From positions 422,620 through 486,619 of the forward strand of contig NZ_FRAU01000001.1 of the NCBI RefSeq assembly GCF_900142415.1: 64,000 nucleotides of DNA, read 5' to 3'. A program made the translations under genes and the position numbers. The DNA is from Rhodothermus profundi (GTDB taxonomy: Bacteria > Bacteroidota > Rhodothermia > Rhodothermales > Rhodothermaceae). This document shows positions 7,729 through 16,049 of this stretch, in pieces. Each line of letters starts with the position of its first letter. Within the stretch, counting starts at the first letter, position 1. The notes under the pieces were generated by a model, which was not told where the DNA came from, searched no databases, and saw only the letters and a list, made by a program, of their open reading frames with translations.

Positions 7729-9636
7729 TCAATGGCTTTGAAGTTCGTCGGCCAGCACCGCGATTTCTTCCACTGCCGCAGCCAGCGATTCCATTCCCTG
7801 GGCCTGCTCATGGGCTGCACTGGCTGCTTCACTGGTTGCCTGTTCGGCTTCCTGAGCAGCAGCGGCGATCTGATCAACACCTGTGCGCACCTGTGCAATC
7901 GCGGTGGCAATGCGCTCGGCTTCGCGCAGGATAGCTTCAGCTCCTGCGTGCACCTGTGCCATTTCCTGATCCAGCCGTTGCAGGCTGCGCGTAACGGCCT
8001 GCGCCTTTTCGGCCTCGGCAACCGTTCGCGCCATCAACTCCTCGACATCGCGGGCTACTGTCTGGATATGATCCTGAATGGTGCGCAGGGTGTCTTTGAT
8101 GCGGTCTGCATTGTCGGCTGAATCGTGCGCCAGGTTGCGAATATCGGCAGCCACGACGGCAAAGCCTTTGCCAAACTCGCCGGCTCGTGCTGCTTCAATC
8201 GCACCGCTAACGGCCAGCATGCTGGTCTGAATGGCCACCATCGTAATGGCATCCACGATCTTGTCGATGCGGCGCGAACGCAGCTCTAGCTGTTTGATGC
8301 GTTCCAGGCTTTGCTCAACGCGTCCAACCGCCTGCTCAATGCTGGCTATCAGGGCTTCGACGGCCTTACGGTTCTGCGTCAGGCGCCGCTGTTGCGCCTC
8401 CAACCGTTCTTGCCCCTCCTGCGCCTGCTGCCGGGCTACCTCCAGGCCCTTTTCGATCTCGGCGATGGCGGCGGCCGACTCTTCGGTAGCGGCCGCCTGC
8501 GTCTGCGCTCCCTTGCGAATTTGCTCGATAGCTGCTGAGATCTGGGCAGCCGCCCGGGTCATCTCATCCAGCGCAGCCGACAGTTCCTCGGCCGCCGTCG
8601 CCACATCACTCGCACTTTTGCTCAGATCTGTCGAAAGCTTGAGATCCTCGGCCAGTTCGGAGAGGTTTTCGGCCGACTGTTCGCACTCGGCCAGCACCTG
8701 CACCTGTTCGCTGACGGTGCGGCTCCACTCTTCAACCGCCGCTGACTGCTCTTCGGCGGCTGCGGCAATCTCGTCAAATCCGCGCAACGCCTCTCGCACA
8801 GCCTCTTCGGAACGCGCCGCGCCTTCGGCAACCTCTTGCGCCCCCTGCACAATGCGCAGAAATCCTTCTCCAATTGTCGCCAGTTCTTCTCCGATTTGTT
8901 GCCCTTTTTGCGCTTCTTCCTGAATGGCTTCGGCCGCAGCCGTGATGCTTTGCACCACTTGCTGCACGTCGGCCTGAATCTGTGTAATCAGCTCCTGAAT
9001 CTGACGAGCACTCTTTTCGGACGTCTCGGCCAACGTGCGCACCTCGCCGGCCACTACGGCAAACCCTTTCCCATGCTTGCCGGCCCGCGCGGCCTCAATA
9101 GCGGCGTTCAGCGCCAGCAGATTGGTCTGATTCGCAATGCGACTTACGGCCTGGATCACCTCACCAATCTGGGCAGCCTGCTGCTCCAGCTCAGCTACCC
9201 GGGCCACCGAACGTTGCTGGCGCTCGGCGGCCATCACCACATTCTGGATCAGATGTTCAACCTGCTCCCGAACCTGCTCAGCCAGTGCCTGCAACGCCTC
9301 GCTTTTCTCTTGCGCCTGCTGAGCAGCCATCCGCTGACGTTCCACGGCTTTCCCCACTTCCCGAAACGCCGCCAGCGACTCCTGCGTAGCCCCCGAAGCC
9401 TCTGTGGCTCCAGCAGCAATCTGATCGGCCGCACTCTTTAATTCCTGGGCGGCGGAGGCCGCCTCGCTGATACCAGAAGCTAACTGAACTGCTGCCGCGG
9501 CAATGCGCTCGGCCAGTTGCTGCCGCCGAGCCATCGTACGCGCCCGGCGACGTTGCTGCGCTGCTTCCCGCGCCGTTGCACGCGGTGCCACCTCGGTGCC
9601 ATCAGACTCCGAATGCGTCTTGCGTACAAAGGGCAT
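7729..9636 (-). CDS. Cytoplasmic chemoreceptor with two tandem MCP signalling tips
   Basis: This 635-residue, Ala/Glu/Gln-rich coiled-coil protein has no membrane segment and no recognised sensor domain. Two receptor signalling tips occur in one chain: [20 protein letters not shown] from residue 167 and [20 protein letters not shown] from residue 467, exactly 300 residues apart. Each is followed by GKGFAVVA. The first is canonical; the second has lost key tip residues (SM for NL, VSGA for LNAA). It is the first gene of the che operon, preceded by a stable hairpin covering its Shine-Dalgarno. It probably senses a cytoplasmic signal or works as a fused receptor dimer; that role is inferred. Confidence 0.92.
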   Translation of the reverse strand: MPFVRKTHSESDGTEVAPRATAREAAQQRRRARTMARRQQLAERIAAAAVQLASGISEAASAAQELKSAADQIAAGATEASGATQESLAAFREVGKAVERQRMAAQQAQEKSEALQALAEQVREQVEHLIQNVVMAAERQQRSVARVAELEQQAAQIGEVIQAVSRIANQTNLLALNAAIEAARAGKHGKGFAVVAGEVRTLAETSEKSARQIQELITQIQADVQQVVQSITAAAEAIQEEAQKGQQIGEELATIGEGFLRIVQGAQEVAEGAARSEEAVREALRGFDEIAAAAEEQSAAVEEWSRTVSEQVQVLAECEQSAENLSELAEDLKLSTDLSKSASDVATAAEELSAALDEMTRAAAQISAAIEQIRKGAQTQAAATEESAAAIAEIEKGLEVARQQAQEGQERLEAQQRRLTQNRKAVEALIASIEQAVGRVEQSLERIKQLELRSRRIDKIVDAITMVAIQTSMLAVSGAIEAARAGEFGKGFAVVAADIRNLAHDSADNADRIKDTLRTIQDHIQTVARDVEELMARTVAEAEKAQAVTRSLQRLDQEMAQVHAGAEAILREAERIATAIAQVRTGVDQIAAAAQEAEQATSEAASAAHEQAQGMESLAAAVEEIAVLADELQSH

Positions 9637-9642
9637 AGGAAT

Positions 9643-9683
9643 CTTCCTGCGGGTTTTTACTTACAGATTTTTCCCGCAGGAAG
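9643..9683 (-). promoter_or_regulatory. Leader hairpin sequestering the Shine-Dalgarno of the che operon's first gene
   Basis: An 11-bp perfect inverted repeat (CTTCCTGCGGG at 9643-9653 and CCCGCAGGAAG at 9673-9683) encloses a 19-nt A/U-rich loop. In the minus-strand transcript the 3' arm contains the GGAAG Shine-Dalgarno, 6 nt before the ATG at 9636. Folding would hide the ribosome site. It lacks the uridine run expected of a terminator directly after the stem. Translational control is inferred. Confidence 0.6.
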
Positions 9684-9805
9684 GAAAAATCCAAAAGCAT
9701 ACCAGCCTGAAGTGTTGAGGCCAGACTCCGCTTTTTCTATACTGTTTGATTGAATGGCCTGGGTATCTGCCCGCGTTGTTGCTTCGATTTTCAGGCAAAC
9801 TTTTC

Positions 9806-11239
9806 CTACTGCCCCTTACCGGCCAGCATAGTGTAGATGGTTCGAAAGAGAATTTTCAGATCCATGCGAAGGCTCATATTTTCGATATAGAACAGGTCAA
9901 ATTTGACTTTCTGCCGCACGTCGTCCAGACTATTATCATACTTCCAGCGGACCTGCGCCCAACCGGTAATGCCTGGCTTTACGCGATGGCGGCGATTGTA
10001 AAGGGGAATTTCCTGCGACAGCTTTTCGACAAAGTAGGGACGCTCGGGCCGCGGCCCCACCAGACTCATCTCGCCTTTGAGTACGTTCCAGAACTGAGGC
10101 ACTTCGTCCAACCGCCAGCGACGCAGCCAGCGTCCAATGGGCGTTACGCGCGGATCATCTTTAGCGGCCCAGACCGGGCCAGTGCGCGCCTCGGCATCCA
10201 CATACATCGTGCGAAACTTATATAGCGTAAAGATGCGTCCATGCTGCCCTACGCGCTGCTGCCGGTAAATGGCCGGACCAGGTGACGTCAGCCGGATCAG
10301 CAAACCGATTACAATCCAGAGCGGGAGTCCCAGTCCCAGCACTGCCAGTGAAACAGTCACATCCATTACCCGCTTCATGCTCTGCTCCCAGGCCGGCATG
10401 GGCTCAGGAAGCACCTCAATAAGCGGCAGACCGTACATGTGCTCGGTGCGGGCCATGCCGCCAATGAGGGTATAGAAGTCGGGTACCAGCTTGAGTTTGA
10501 CCGGCTTGCCATCACACAGCCGAAGCACTTCGAGCAGCGCGTCATGGTCTCGCCCGTCCAGAGCAATCAGCACGTCCTGCACGCCGAGCTCGTCGATCAG
10601 CCGCGGTAATGCCTCGATGGTGCACGCTGACGTGCCGACCTGGACGGCCGCAACCGCTGCTCCATCGCCCGTGGTCTCCTGGCTTTCGGCCGGTTCTCCC
10701 GGCCGCGCCAGCCGAATCGCTCCTACAATTTTCAAACCGGCTTCGGGATAGCGCCTGACCTCCTCATAAAGCTGCGCTACCTTGTCGCTCCAGCCTACCA
10801 CCAGCGCCTTATGCACGCCGTAGCCGCGCAGCAACAGGGCTTTCTGCACGGTGCGCACGCCCAGACGCCCTGCCGACACCAGTCCATAGACCGAGGCCCA
10901 GTAGAAGAAGATGGCTTCTCGGCTCGTGCTGGGCTCCAGGGTATCGATAAAGATGGCAAAAACCAGGATTAAAACACCTACCGTGACCACCTTGAACAGC
11001 GAAACCAGCTCGTCAAAACGACTCGCTGCGTACCGCTCCCGATACATACCTGAAAAAGCAAACAGCAGCACCCAGTAGGCGGTCATCAGCAGCATCGGCA
11101 GCCAGAATACCATCGGATACAGCTTGGGCTGCCCAAACCACTGCCACTTGAACCGGGCCAGATACAGCAGGGCATACGCCAGGCTAAACATCAAGGCATC
11201 AATCACCAGTAAGGCGATCAGCTCCACGCGGCGCGACAC
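9806..11239 (-). CDS. Polyprenyl-phosphate sugar-1-phosphate transferase (exopolysaccharide initiation)
   Basis: This 477-residue membrane enzyme of the WbaP/WcaJ type should transfer a sugar-1-phosphate to undecaprenyl phosphate and so start exopolysaccharide or capsule repeat synthesis. About four membrane helices lie in residues 5-130. A Rossmann-like CoA-binding type domain (about 140-260) contains ALVVGWSDKVAQLYEEV. A further hydrophobic segment (about 290-315) leads to the catalytic domain with YRQQRVGQHGRIFTLYKFRTM, DEVPQFWNVLKGEMSLVGPRPERP and KPGITGWAQV, all family hallmarks. The start is a GTG; another GTG lies four codons on. No other capsule genes lie nearby. The sugar cannot be read from sequence. 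Confidence 0.92.
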   Translation of the reverse strand: MSRRVELIALLVIDALMFSLAYALLYLARFKWQWFGQPKLYPMVFWLPMLLMTAYWVLLFAFSGMYRERYAASRFDELVSLFKVVTVGVLILVFAIFIDTLEPSTSREAIFFYWASVYGLVSAGRLGVRTVQKALLLRGYGVHKALVVGWSDKVAQLYEEVRRYPEAGLKIVGAIRLARPGEPAESQETTGDGAAVAAVQVGTSACTIEALPRLIDELGVQDVLIALDGRDHDALLEVLRLCDGKPVKLKLVPDFYTLIGGMARTEHMYGLPLIEVLPEPMPAWEQSMKRVMDVTVSLAVLGLGLPLWIVIGLLIRLTSPGPAIYRQQRVGQHGRIFTLYKFRTMYVDAEARTGPVWAAKDDPRVTPIGRWLRRWRLDEVPQFWNVLKGEMSLVGPRPERPYFVEKLSQEIPLYNRRHRVKPGITGWAQVRWKYDNSLDDVRQKVKFDLFYIENMSLRMDLKILFRTIYTMLAGKGQ

Positions 11240-11330
11240 GGGAACGCTCTGAAGTTTTAGCTATTGGATTGTATTATCGAAGGATGCGGTAACAAACAAC
11301 GCGCCGTCGATAGGCTCCCGTCTGGTTGCG

Positions 11331-12359
11331 GTGTTGACTCGTTCCCGGATGCAATATACGAAAAACGGCCAGCAAAAACCCAGCGACATGCCGCGTCCCT
11401 GGCCTGCCTACCGGTCTCTAAGCCGCGCTGAATGGCAGCGCCGCGTCGAACAGGCACGAGCAATGTTGGCCGACTGCCGGGCCTGCCCTCGCGACTGTGG
11501 CGTCAACCGGCTGGAAGACCGGTACGCGGCCTGTAAAACGGGTCGCTATGCGCTTGTGAGCAGCTACTTCCCGCATTTCGGGGAAGAAGACTGCCTGCGT
11601 GGCTGGAACGGCTCGGGCACCATCTTTTTCGCCCATTGCAACCTGCGCTGCCAGTTCTGCCAGAACTACGACATCAGCCAGGCCATCAAACCGCACAAGG
11701 CGCCTCCGGGACATCCGCCCGAAGCCATCGCCGCCATGATGCTGGAGCTGCAGGAGTTGGGTTGTCACAACATCAACCTCGTAACGCCCGAGCACGTCGT
11801 TCCGCAGATCATTGAAGCCCTGGCCATTGCCGTCGAACACGGCCTGCGTCTCCCCATCGTTTACAACACCAGCGCCTACGACAGTCTCGAAAGCCTGCGC
11901 CTGCTCGACGGCATTGTGGACATTTACATGCCGGACTTCAAATTCTGGAGCACTGAACGCAGCCGGCGCTACATGAAGGCTGCCGACTATCCCGAACACG
12001 CGCGAGCAGCCATCAAGGAAATGCACCGGCAGGTAGGAGACCTGGAGCTGGACGACGAAGGACTGGCCCGACGCGGTCTGCTGATTCGCCATCTGGTCAT
12101 GCCTGGCTGTCTGGACGAAACGCGGGCTATTCTGGAATGGATTGCGCGCGAACTGGGCCCTCACACGTACGTCAACCTCATGGATCAGTACTATCCAGCC
12201 GGCCGTGTTAACGAGACTACCTTTCCAGAACTGAACCGACGCCTAAGCGCCGAAGAATTTGCCGAAGCGCTGCAAATCGCCGCTGAACTGGGCCTGCACC
12301 GGCTGGATCGCCGCCGCCCCCATCCCCGCCTGCTGATGAAGGGTCCCTGGTTTTATTGA
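11331..12359 (+). CDS. Radical SAM protein, PflA-like (PflX/COG1313 type)
   Basis: This protein of up to 342 residues carries the radical SAM cluster motif CNLRCQFC (C-x3-C-x2-C), which binds a 4Fe-4S cluster and SAM. An additional N-terminal cysteine group, CRACPRDCGVNR, is typical of this PflA-like family. The family resembles pyruvate formate-lyase activating enzymes, but its members' substrates are mostly unknown. The start is uncertain: GTG at 11331, ATG at 11349 or ATG at 11388 (MPRPWPAYRSLS), none with a good Shine-Dalgarno. It is transcribed alone, divergent from the sugar-phosphate transferase and convergent with the acetamidase gene. No glycyl-radical enzyme is visible in the window. 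Confidence 0.88.
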   Translation: MLTRSRMQYTKNGQQKPSDMPRPWPAYRSLSRAEWQRRVEQARAMLADCRACPRDCGVNRLEDRYAACKTGRYALVSSYFPHFGEEDCLRGWNGSGTIFFAHCNLRCQFCQNYDISQAIKPHKAPPGHPPEAIAAMMLELQELGCHNINLVTPEHVVPQIIEALAIAVEHGLRLPIVYNTSAYDSLESLRLLDGIVDIYMPDFKFWSTERSRRYMKAADYPEHARAAIKEMHRQVGDLELDDEGLARRGLLIRHLVMPGCLDETRAILEWIARELGPHTYVNLMDQYYPAGRVNETTFPELNRRLSAEEFAEALQIAAELGLHRLDRRRPHPRLLMKGPWFY

Positions 12360-12368
12360 AAAACGGAA

Positions 12369-12396
12369 AAGGCCGGCCCCGGGAAAAGGCCGGCCT
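12369..12396 (-). terminator. Rho-independent terminator for the acetamidase gene
   Basis: Two GGCCGGCC arms (12371-12378 and 12388-12395) form a GC-rich stem. On the minus strand it is followed by TTTTCCGTTTTT. It lies between convergent genes and, on the plus strand, may also slow transcripts from the radical SAM gene, though no T-run follows on that side. Confidence 0.75.
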
Positions 12397-12420
12397 CTCT
12401 GCCAGCACGCAGGGAGCGGC

Positions 12421-13752
12421 TCAGCCGATTCCGTACTGCTCCCGCACAAAGGGAAGCAATCCGGCGGCCTCTAGCTTCGACAGGGGCGCCAGGAACGTTA
12501 CCTGGATCACCCCGGGATGCCGTCCAATCTCAATAGCCCCGGTAATGGTCGCGCGATTGCGCACTTCGGCCACGCTCATGTCCAGCAAGCGCGCCGCTCG
12601 CTGCAACCCGACTTCAGTGGCCGTGTTCAGATCCGGACCGGTACCGATTACCGAAATGGGCGCGCTCTCTTCCAGGTCCGACAGTCCCCACCGGCGCGCC
12701 AGTGCACGCGCGCGCGCTTTCTCCTCCTCGGTGAGCGGCCGCGCCAGCGGTGGCAGGTCCTCTGGCAGCGGGAAGAGCACCGGACCTTCTAGCGTGCGGC
12801 CTTTCAGCACCTCAACCTGCAACGTGACCGTACCTGACACGTCCATGGTATGCCCCGCAATCTCTCCATCTCCCTGCAACGCGTGCATATCGCCCAGATA
12901 AACGCCCGCTCCCGGCACCTTGACCGGCGCCAGCAGAATGGCTCCGGCGCGCACGGCGTCGATGTCCATGTGCCCGTCGGTCCGCTTTTCCAGCTCCTCA
13001 GCCGTCAGGGCATACTCATGGGGAGCGCCGATCAGAGCGGCCCCGAAATCTCCCGCGTTATGCGAGTCGGGCATGCGTACGGCCGGCGTGGTACCTAACT
13101 GCCCCAGGAAAGGCCGCAGGCGCACAGCCACGCCCACCAGATCATGGGGGGCGTACAGCACGATGGGATGCTGCACCGACCGATCCGGCAACGCCATGAC
13201 CTGCGCAGCCTGCCGGGCCAATTGCTCGGCTGTTTCCTGCGCAACGGTTACCCCCACCTGACGCGTCTCATCAAACACCACGGTATAGCCGTGCACGAAC
13301 TGAAACGGTGTAACCGGTGTGCCGCAGCGAGCACACCGCACCGCCTCGGGCCCAATCCCCTCGACGACCGTTTCCGGATACAGCTCTCCGCACTGCGGGC
13401 ACCGCGCCGCCACATAGGGATCCCCCAGGTAGTGCCCTTCTACCCATCGATCATGCCCGGAGGCAGTGGCCATAGAGGTAACCGTAATGTCCCGAATGCG
13501 AATGACCAGCGCATCGCCCGGCTCCGCACCCTCGACGTAAACCGGACGCGTTACCTCGTGGGCCCCCCGCAGGCGTGGCGTGATCATAGGGCCCCAGCAG
13601 CCCGGCGCTGTGTTGGCGATAATAGTCCCCCCGTTGACGACCGGCCCCAGCATCGGGGCTTCCGGATCCAGGATCCCGTCGGTAAACTCGTTGACAACCA
13701 CCGTGCGGCGCGCTTCCGTAACTGCCGCTTTTGGCGTTTCTGTAACCTGCAT
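12421..13752 (-). CDS. Acetamidase/formamidase family protein
   Basis: This 443-residue protein belongs to the FmdA/AmdA family, whose known members hydrolyse formamide or acetamide to ammonia and an organic acid. Family features are PRLRGAHEVTRPVYVEGAEPGDALVIRI near the N-terminus, DSHNAGDFGA, and YLGDMHALQGDGEIAG in the C-terminal half. A CPQCG...CARCG pair (about residues 115-145) looks like a zinc-binding insertion, which also occurs in some members. It lies 31 nt after the MoaD-like gene and is followed by a strong terminator. The natural substrate cannot be decided from sequence. Confidence 0.88.
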   Translation of the reverse strand: MQVTETPKAAVTEARRTVVVNEFTDGILDPEAPMLGPVVNGGTIIANTAPGCWGPMITPRLRGAHEVTRPVYVEGAEPGDALVIRIRDITVTSMATASGHDRWVEGHYLGDPYVAARCPQCGELYPETVVEGIGPEAVRCARCGTPVTPFQFVHGYTVVFDETRQVGVTVAQETAEQLARQAAQVMALPDRSVQHPIVLYAPHDLVGVAVRLRPFLGQLGTTPAVRMPDSHNAGDFGAALIGAPHEYALTAEELEKRTDGHMDIDAVRAGAILLAPVKVPGAGVYLGDMHALQGDGEIAGHTMDVSGTVTLQVEVLKGRTLEGPVLFPLPEDLPPLARPLTEEEKARARALARRWGLSDLEESAPISVIGTGPDLNTATEVGLQRAARLLDMSVAEVRNRATITGAIEIGRHPGVIQVTFLAPLSKLEAAGLLPFVREQYGIG

Positions 13753-13783
13753 GGCCCCCTCCTACCGTTTTGGTGAACAAGGA

Positions 13784-14050
13784 TCAACCACCGGCCTGCG
13801 GCGGCAACAAAGCTACCGACCGCCCGACCGGAACCGCTTCCGAACTATCCAGGATGCGCCCTTCGGCGACGACCAGCACATGCTCCATCCAGGACTGCAA
13901 CCGGGGATACTGCTCAGCTACCAACCGCCGCAACTGCGCCACCGTAACGGTTTGCTCTGGAAGGGCTACAACAATAAACGGCTGCCCCACCTGCTCGGCC
14001 AGCAGCCGCCCCAGACGAATAGACAGGCCCGATGCAGCCCCCATCGCCAT
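13784..14050 (-). CDS. MoaD/ThiS-like ubiquitin-fold sulfur carrier
   Basis: This 88-residue protein has the beta-grasp pattern of MoaD. It reads SIRLGRLLAEQVGQPFIVVALPEQTVTVAQLRRLVAEQYP, then LVVAEGRILDSSEAVPVGRSVALLPPQAGG. The C-terminal Gly-Gly is the site that would be adenylated and thiocarboxylated. MoaD with MoaE inserts sulfur into the molybdopterin precursor. No moaE, moeB or other cofactor gene is visible here, so a dedicated role elsewhere is possible. Two in-frame ATGs (14050 and 14044) are both plausible. The acetamidase gene follows 31 nt later. Confidence 0.83.
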   Translation of the reverse strand: MAMGAASGLSIRLGRLLAEQVGQPFIVVALPEQTVTVAQLRRLVAEQYPRLQSWMEHVLVVAEGRILDSSEAVPVGRSVALLPPQAGG

Positions 14051-14192
14051 CGCCTCCGTCCTTTTTCTGCAAGATAGGACGTTCTCCTCAAGAGGACAAG
14101 CTGCTTTGGGCCGGTCGTTTCAGAAATGTTAAACCGCTGAATTTGCACGCGTTATCTCCCTGCTTGCAGCGGCGACATCCACCGGTGACATG

Positions 14193-14942
14193 CTATTCCA
14201 GGCGAAACCGGAAGGTAATCACGCCGGTCTGATTTTCCGGAGGCACGCCTGGCGGCAGAGGATTGAAGCGCCAGCGACGCAGCGCTTCCAGCACGGCCCG
14301 CTCCAGCGCCGGATTGCCTTTGAGCAACGGAATAGCCTGCACCACCCGCCCCTGGGGATCGACCACAATGCGCACGCGAATAATGGCATTGACCTTTTCG
14401 GCATAGACCGGCAGTGGCGCCTGCACGAGCGTGCGGTCAAGCCCTTCGATCAGATAGGGCGCACTACGCTGATCCTCCTGGCCTTCGCCTTCCCTGCCGG
14501 TGGCCGCTCCCGCCGAACCGTCAGCCTGGCCTCCGTCCCGGGGCTGGACCGGCTGCGCCGCTTCGTCGGGCTCCGGCTTTTCAACCTCAGCCGGATTGTT
14601 CTGTGGGGTCGGCGCAATGCGTGTTTCTTCCGGTTCGTCGATCTGCTGCTCGTCTTCGACGGGCTGCGCAGGCTCGGGCAGCGCTACCGGACGCGTCTTT
14701 TCGGGAAGCGCGGCAGCTTCTTCCGGAGGCGTCTCAGGCGGCGACTCCGGCGCCGCTTCGTTGGGCCGGGGTTGCTCGGATTGCTGGACGGGCCGCCCCT
14801 CGGCCCAGGGTCCCAGCTCCACTTCAATGAAGCCCAGAGGTGGTGCCTGGGTCAGTTCCACCTGCGTAAAGGCTAGCAGAAGCAGCACCAGCGCGTGCAC
14901 GGCCAGGCTGGTCAGCAGCCCGATCCAGTCGTCCCGTTTCAT
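14193..14942 (-). CDS. tonB: TonB-family energy transducer
   Basis: This 249-residue protein has the TonB layout: a single N-terminal membrane helix (about residues 9-26, LLTSLAVHALVLLLLAF), a long Pro/Glu-rich periplasmic spacer (about 45-155), and a C-terminal domain with VRIVVDPQGRVVQAIPLLKGNPALERAVLEALRRWRF. It should carry proton-motive energy from ExbBD to outer-membrane TonB-dependent receptors. No exbB or exbD gene is nearby. The ATG lies 6 nt after the mtnA stop, so the two are probably co-transcribed. A 142-nt gap separates it from the downstream MoaD-like gene. Confidence 0.9.
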   Translation of the reverse strand: MKRDDWIGLLTSLAVHALVLLLLAFTQVELTQAPPLGFIEVELGPWAEGRPVQQSEQPRPNEAAPESPPETPPEEAAALPEKTRPVALPEPAQPVEDEQQIDEPEETRIAPTPQNNPAEVEKPEPDEAAQPVQPRDGGQADGSAGAATGREGEGQEDQRSAPYLIEGLDRTLVQAPLPVYAEKVNAIIRVRIVVDPQGRVVQAIPLLKGNPALERAVLEALRRWRFNPLPPGVPPENQTGVITFRFRLE

Positions 14943-14948
14943 AGTGGG

Positions 14949-16010
14949 TCAGGTTGTGCTCGGCGTGGAAATTTCCGCCTCTAACTGCGCGCGCAATGCA
15001 GCCAGCGCTTCGGGATACGGCGGCCGCAGAATCCCTCGATCCGTGATAATCGCCGTGATCAACGCGGCCGGCGTCACGTCGAAAGCCGGGTTATAGACCC
15101 GGATGCCGTCGGGGGCCGTCTGCCGGCCGAAACCATGCGTGATTTCGCGCGGATCTCGTTCTTCAATAACAATCGCCTGCCCAGACGGCGTTTCAAAGTC
15201 GATGGTAGAAACCGGCGCCGACACATAAAACGGGATGTTGTGCGCCCGGGCCAGCACGGCCAGGCCATACGTGCCAATCTTGTTGGCCACGTCACCGTTG
15301 GCCGCGATGCGGTCGGCACCAACGATCACGGCATCGACCCATCCCTGTTGCATCACATGCGCGGCCATAGAATCAGTGATCAACGTGGCCGGTACCCCTG
15401 CTTTCAGCAACTCCCAGGCAGTGATGCGACTGCCCTGCAAAAGCGGTCGCGTCTCGTCCACCCAGGCTTCGAGCCGCACGCCTCGCTCTTTGCCCAGAAT
15501 AAACGGGGCCAGGGCCGTTCCGTAGCCCGACGTGGCAACGCCGCCCGTGTGGCAGTGCGTGAGCACGCGCATGCCGTCCTTGAGCAGTTCCAGTCCATAG
15601 GCCCCCAGCCGACGTCCGGCTTCCCGATCCTCCGCTTCGATGGCCCGGGCTTCGGCCAGGAGCTGTGCTTTGAGCGTCTCCCGATCTGCCTGCCAGTAGG
15701 CCTTCAGCACCGCTTCCATGCGCTGAAGTGCGCCGAACAGGTTCACGGCCGTGGGACGCGTCTGCCGGAGTTGTTCAAGGGCCTGCTGCACCGCGTCGGG
15801 ACCTGCTCCGGGATCGCGCAGCGCGAGCACCACCCCGTAGGCTGCCGCAATACCAATGGCAGGCGCTCCGCGCACGCGAAGCTTTCGGATGGCCTCGGCC
15901 ATTTGCTCGGGCGTTTCGATCGGAATCCAGCGCTCTTCTACAGGCAGCCGCGTCTGATCCAGCAGGTCCACGCGAAATGCTTCGTCATTCCACTGCAGCG
16001 GCGGAATCAT
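14949..16010 (-). CDS. mtnA: S-methyl-5-thioribose-1-phosphate isomerase
   Basis: This 353-residue enzyme converts methylthioribose-1-phosphate to methylthioribulose-1-phosphate in methionine salvage. The N-terminal RVRGAPAIGIAAAYG motif and catalytic C153 (THCHTGGVAT) and D233 (VGADRIAANGD) are intact, as is NKIGTYGLAVLARAHNIPFYVSAP. These residues also separate it from the related eIF2B subunits. No other mtn gene is visible in the window. It lies 39 nt after the PorV-like gene and directly before tonB, in a probable mixed operon. Confidence 0.95.
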   Translation of the reverse strand: MIPPLQWNDEAFRVDLLDQTRLPVEERWIPIETPEQMAEAIRKLRVRGAPAIGIAAAYGVVLALRDPGAGPDAVQQALEQLRQTRPTAVNLFGALQRMEAVLKAYWQADRETLKAQLLAEARAIEAEDREAGRRLGAYGLELLKDGMRVLTHCHTGGVATSGYGTALAPFILGKERGVRLEAWVDETRPLLQGSRITAWELLKAGVPATLITDSMAAHVMQQGWVDAVIVGADRIAANGDVANKIGTYGLAVLARAHNIPFYVSAPVSTIDFETPSGQAIVIEERDPREITHGFGRQTAPDGIRVYNPAFDVTPAALITAIITDRGILRPPYPEALAALRAQLEAEISTPSTT

Positions 16011-16049
16011 GATGGGTCGTAGCTCTCCGTTTTGTTCGTTACCGTTCTG

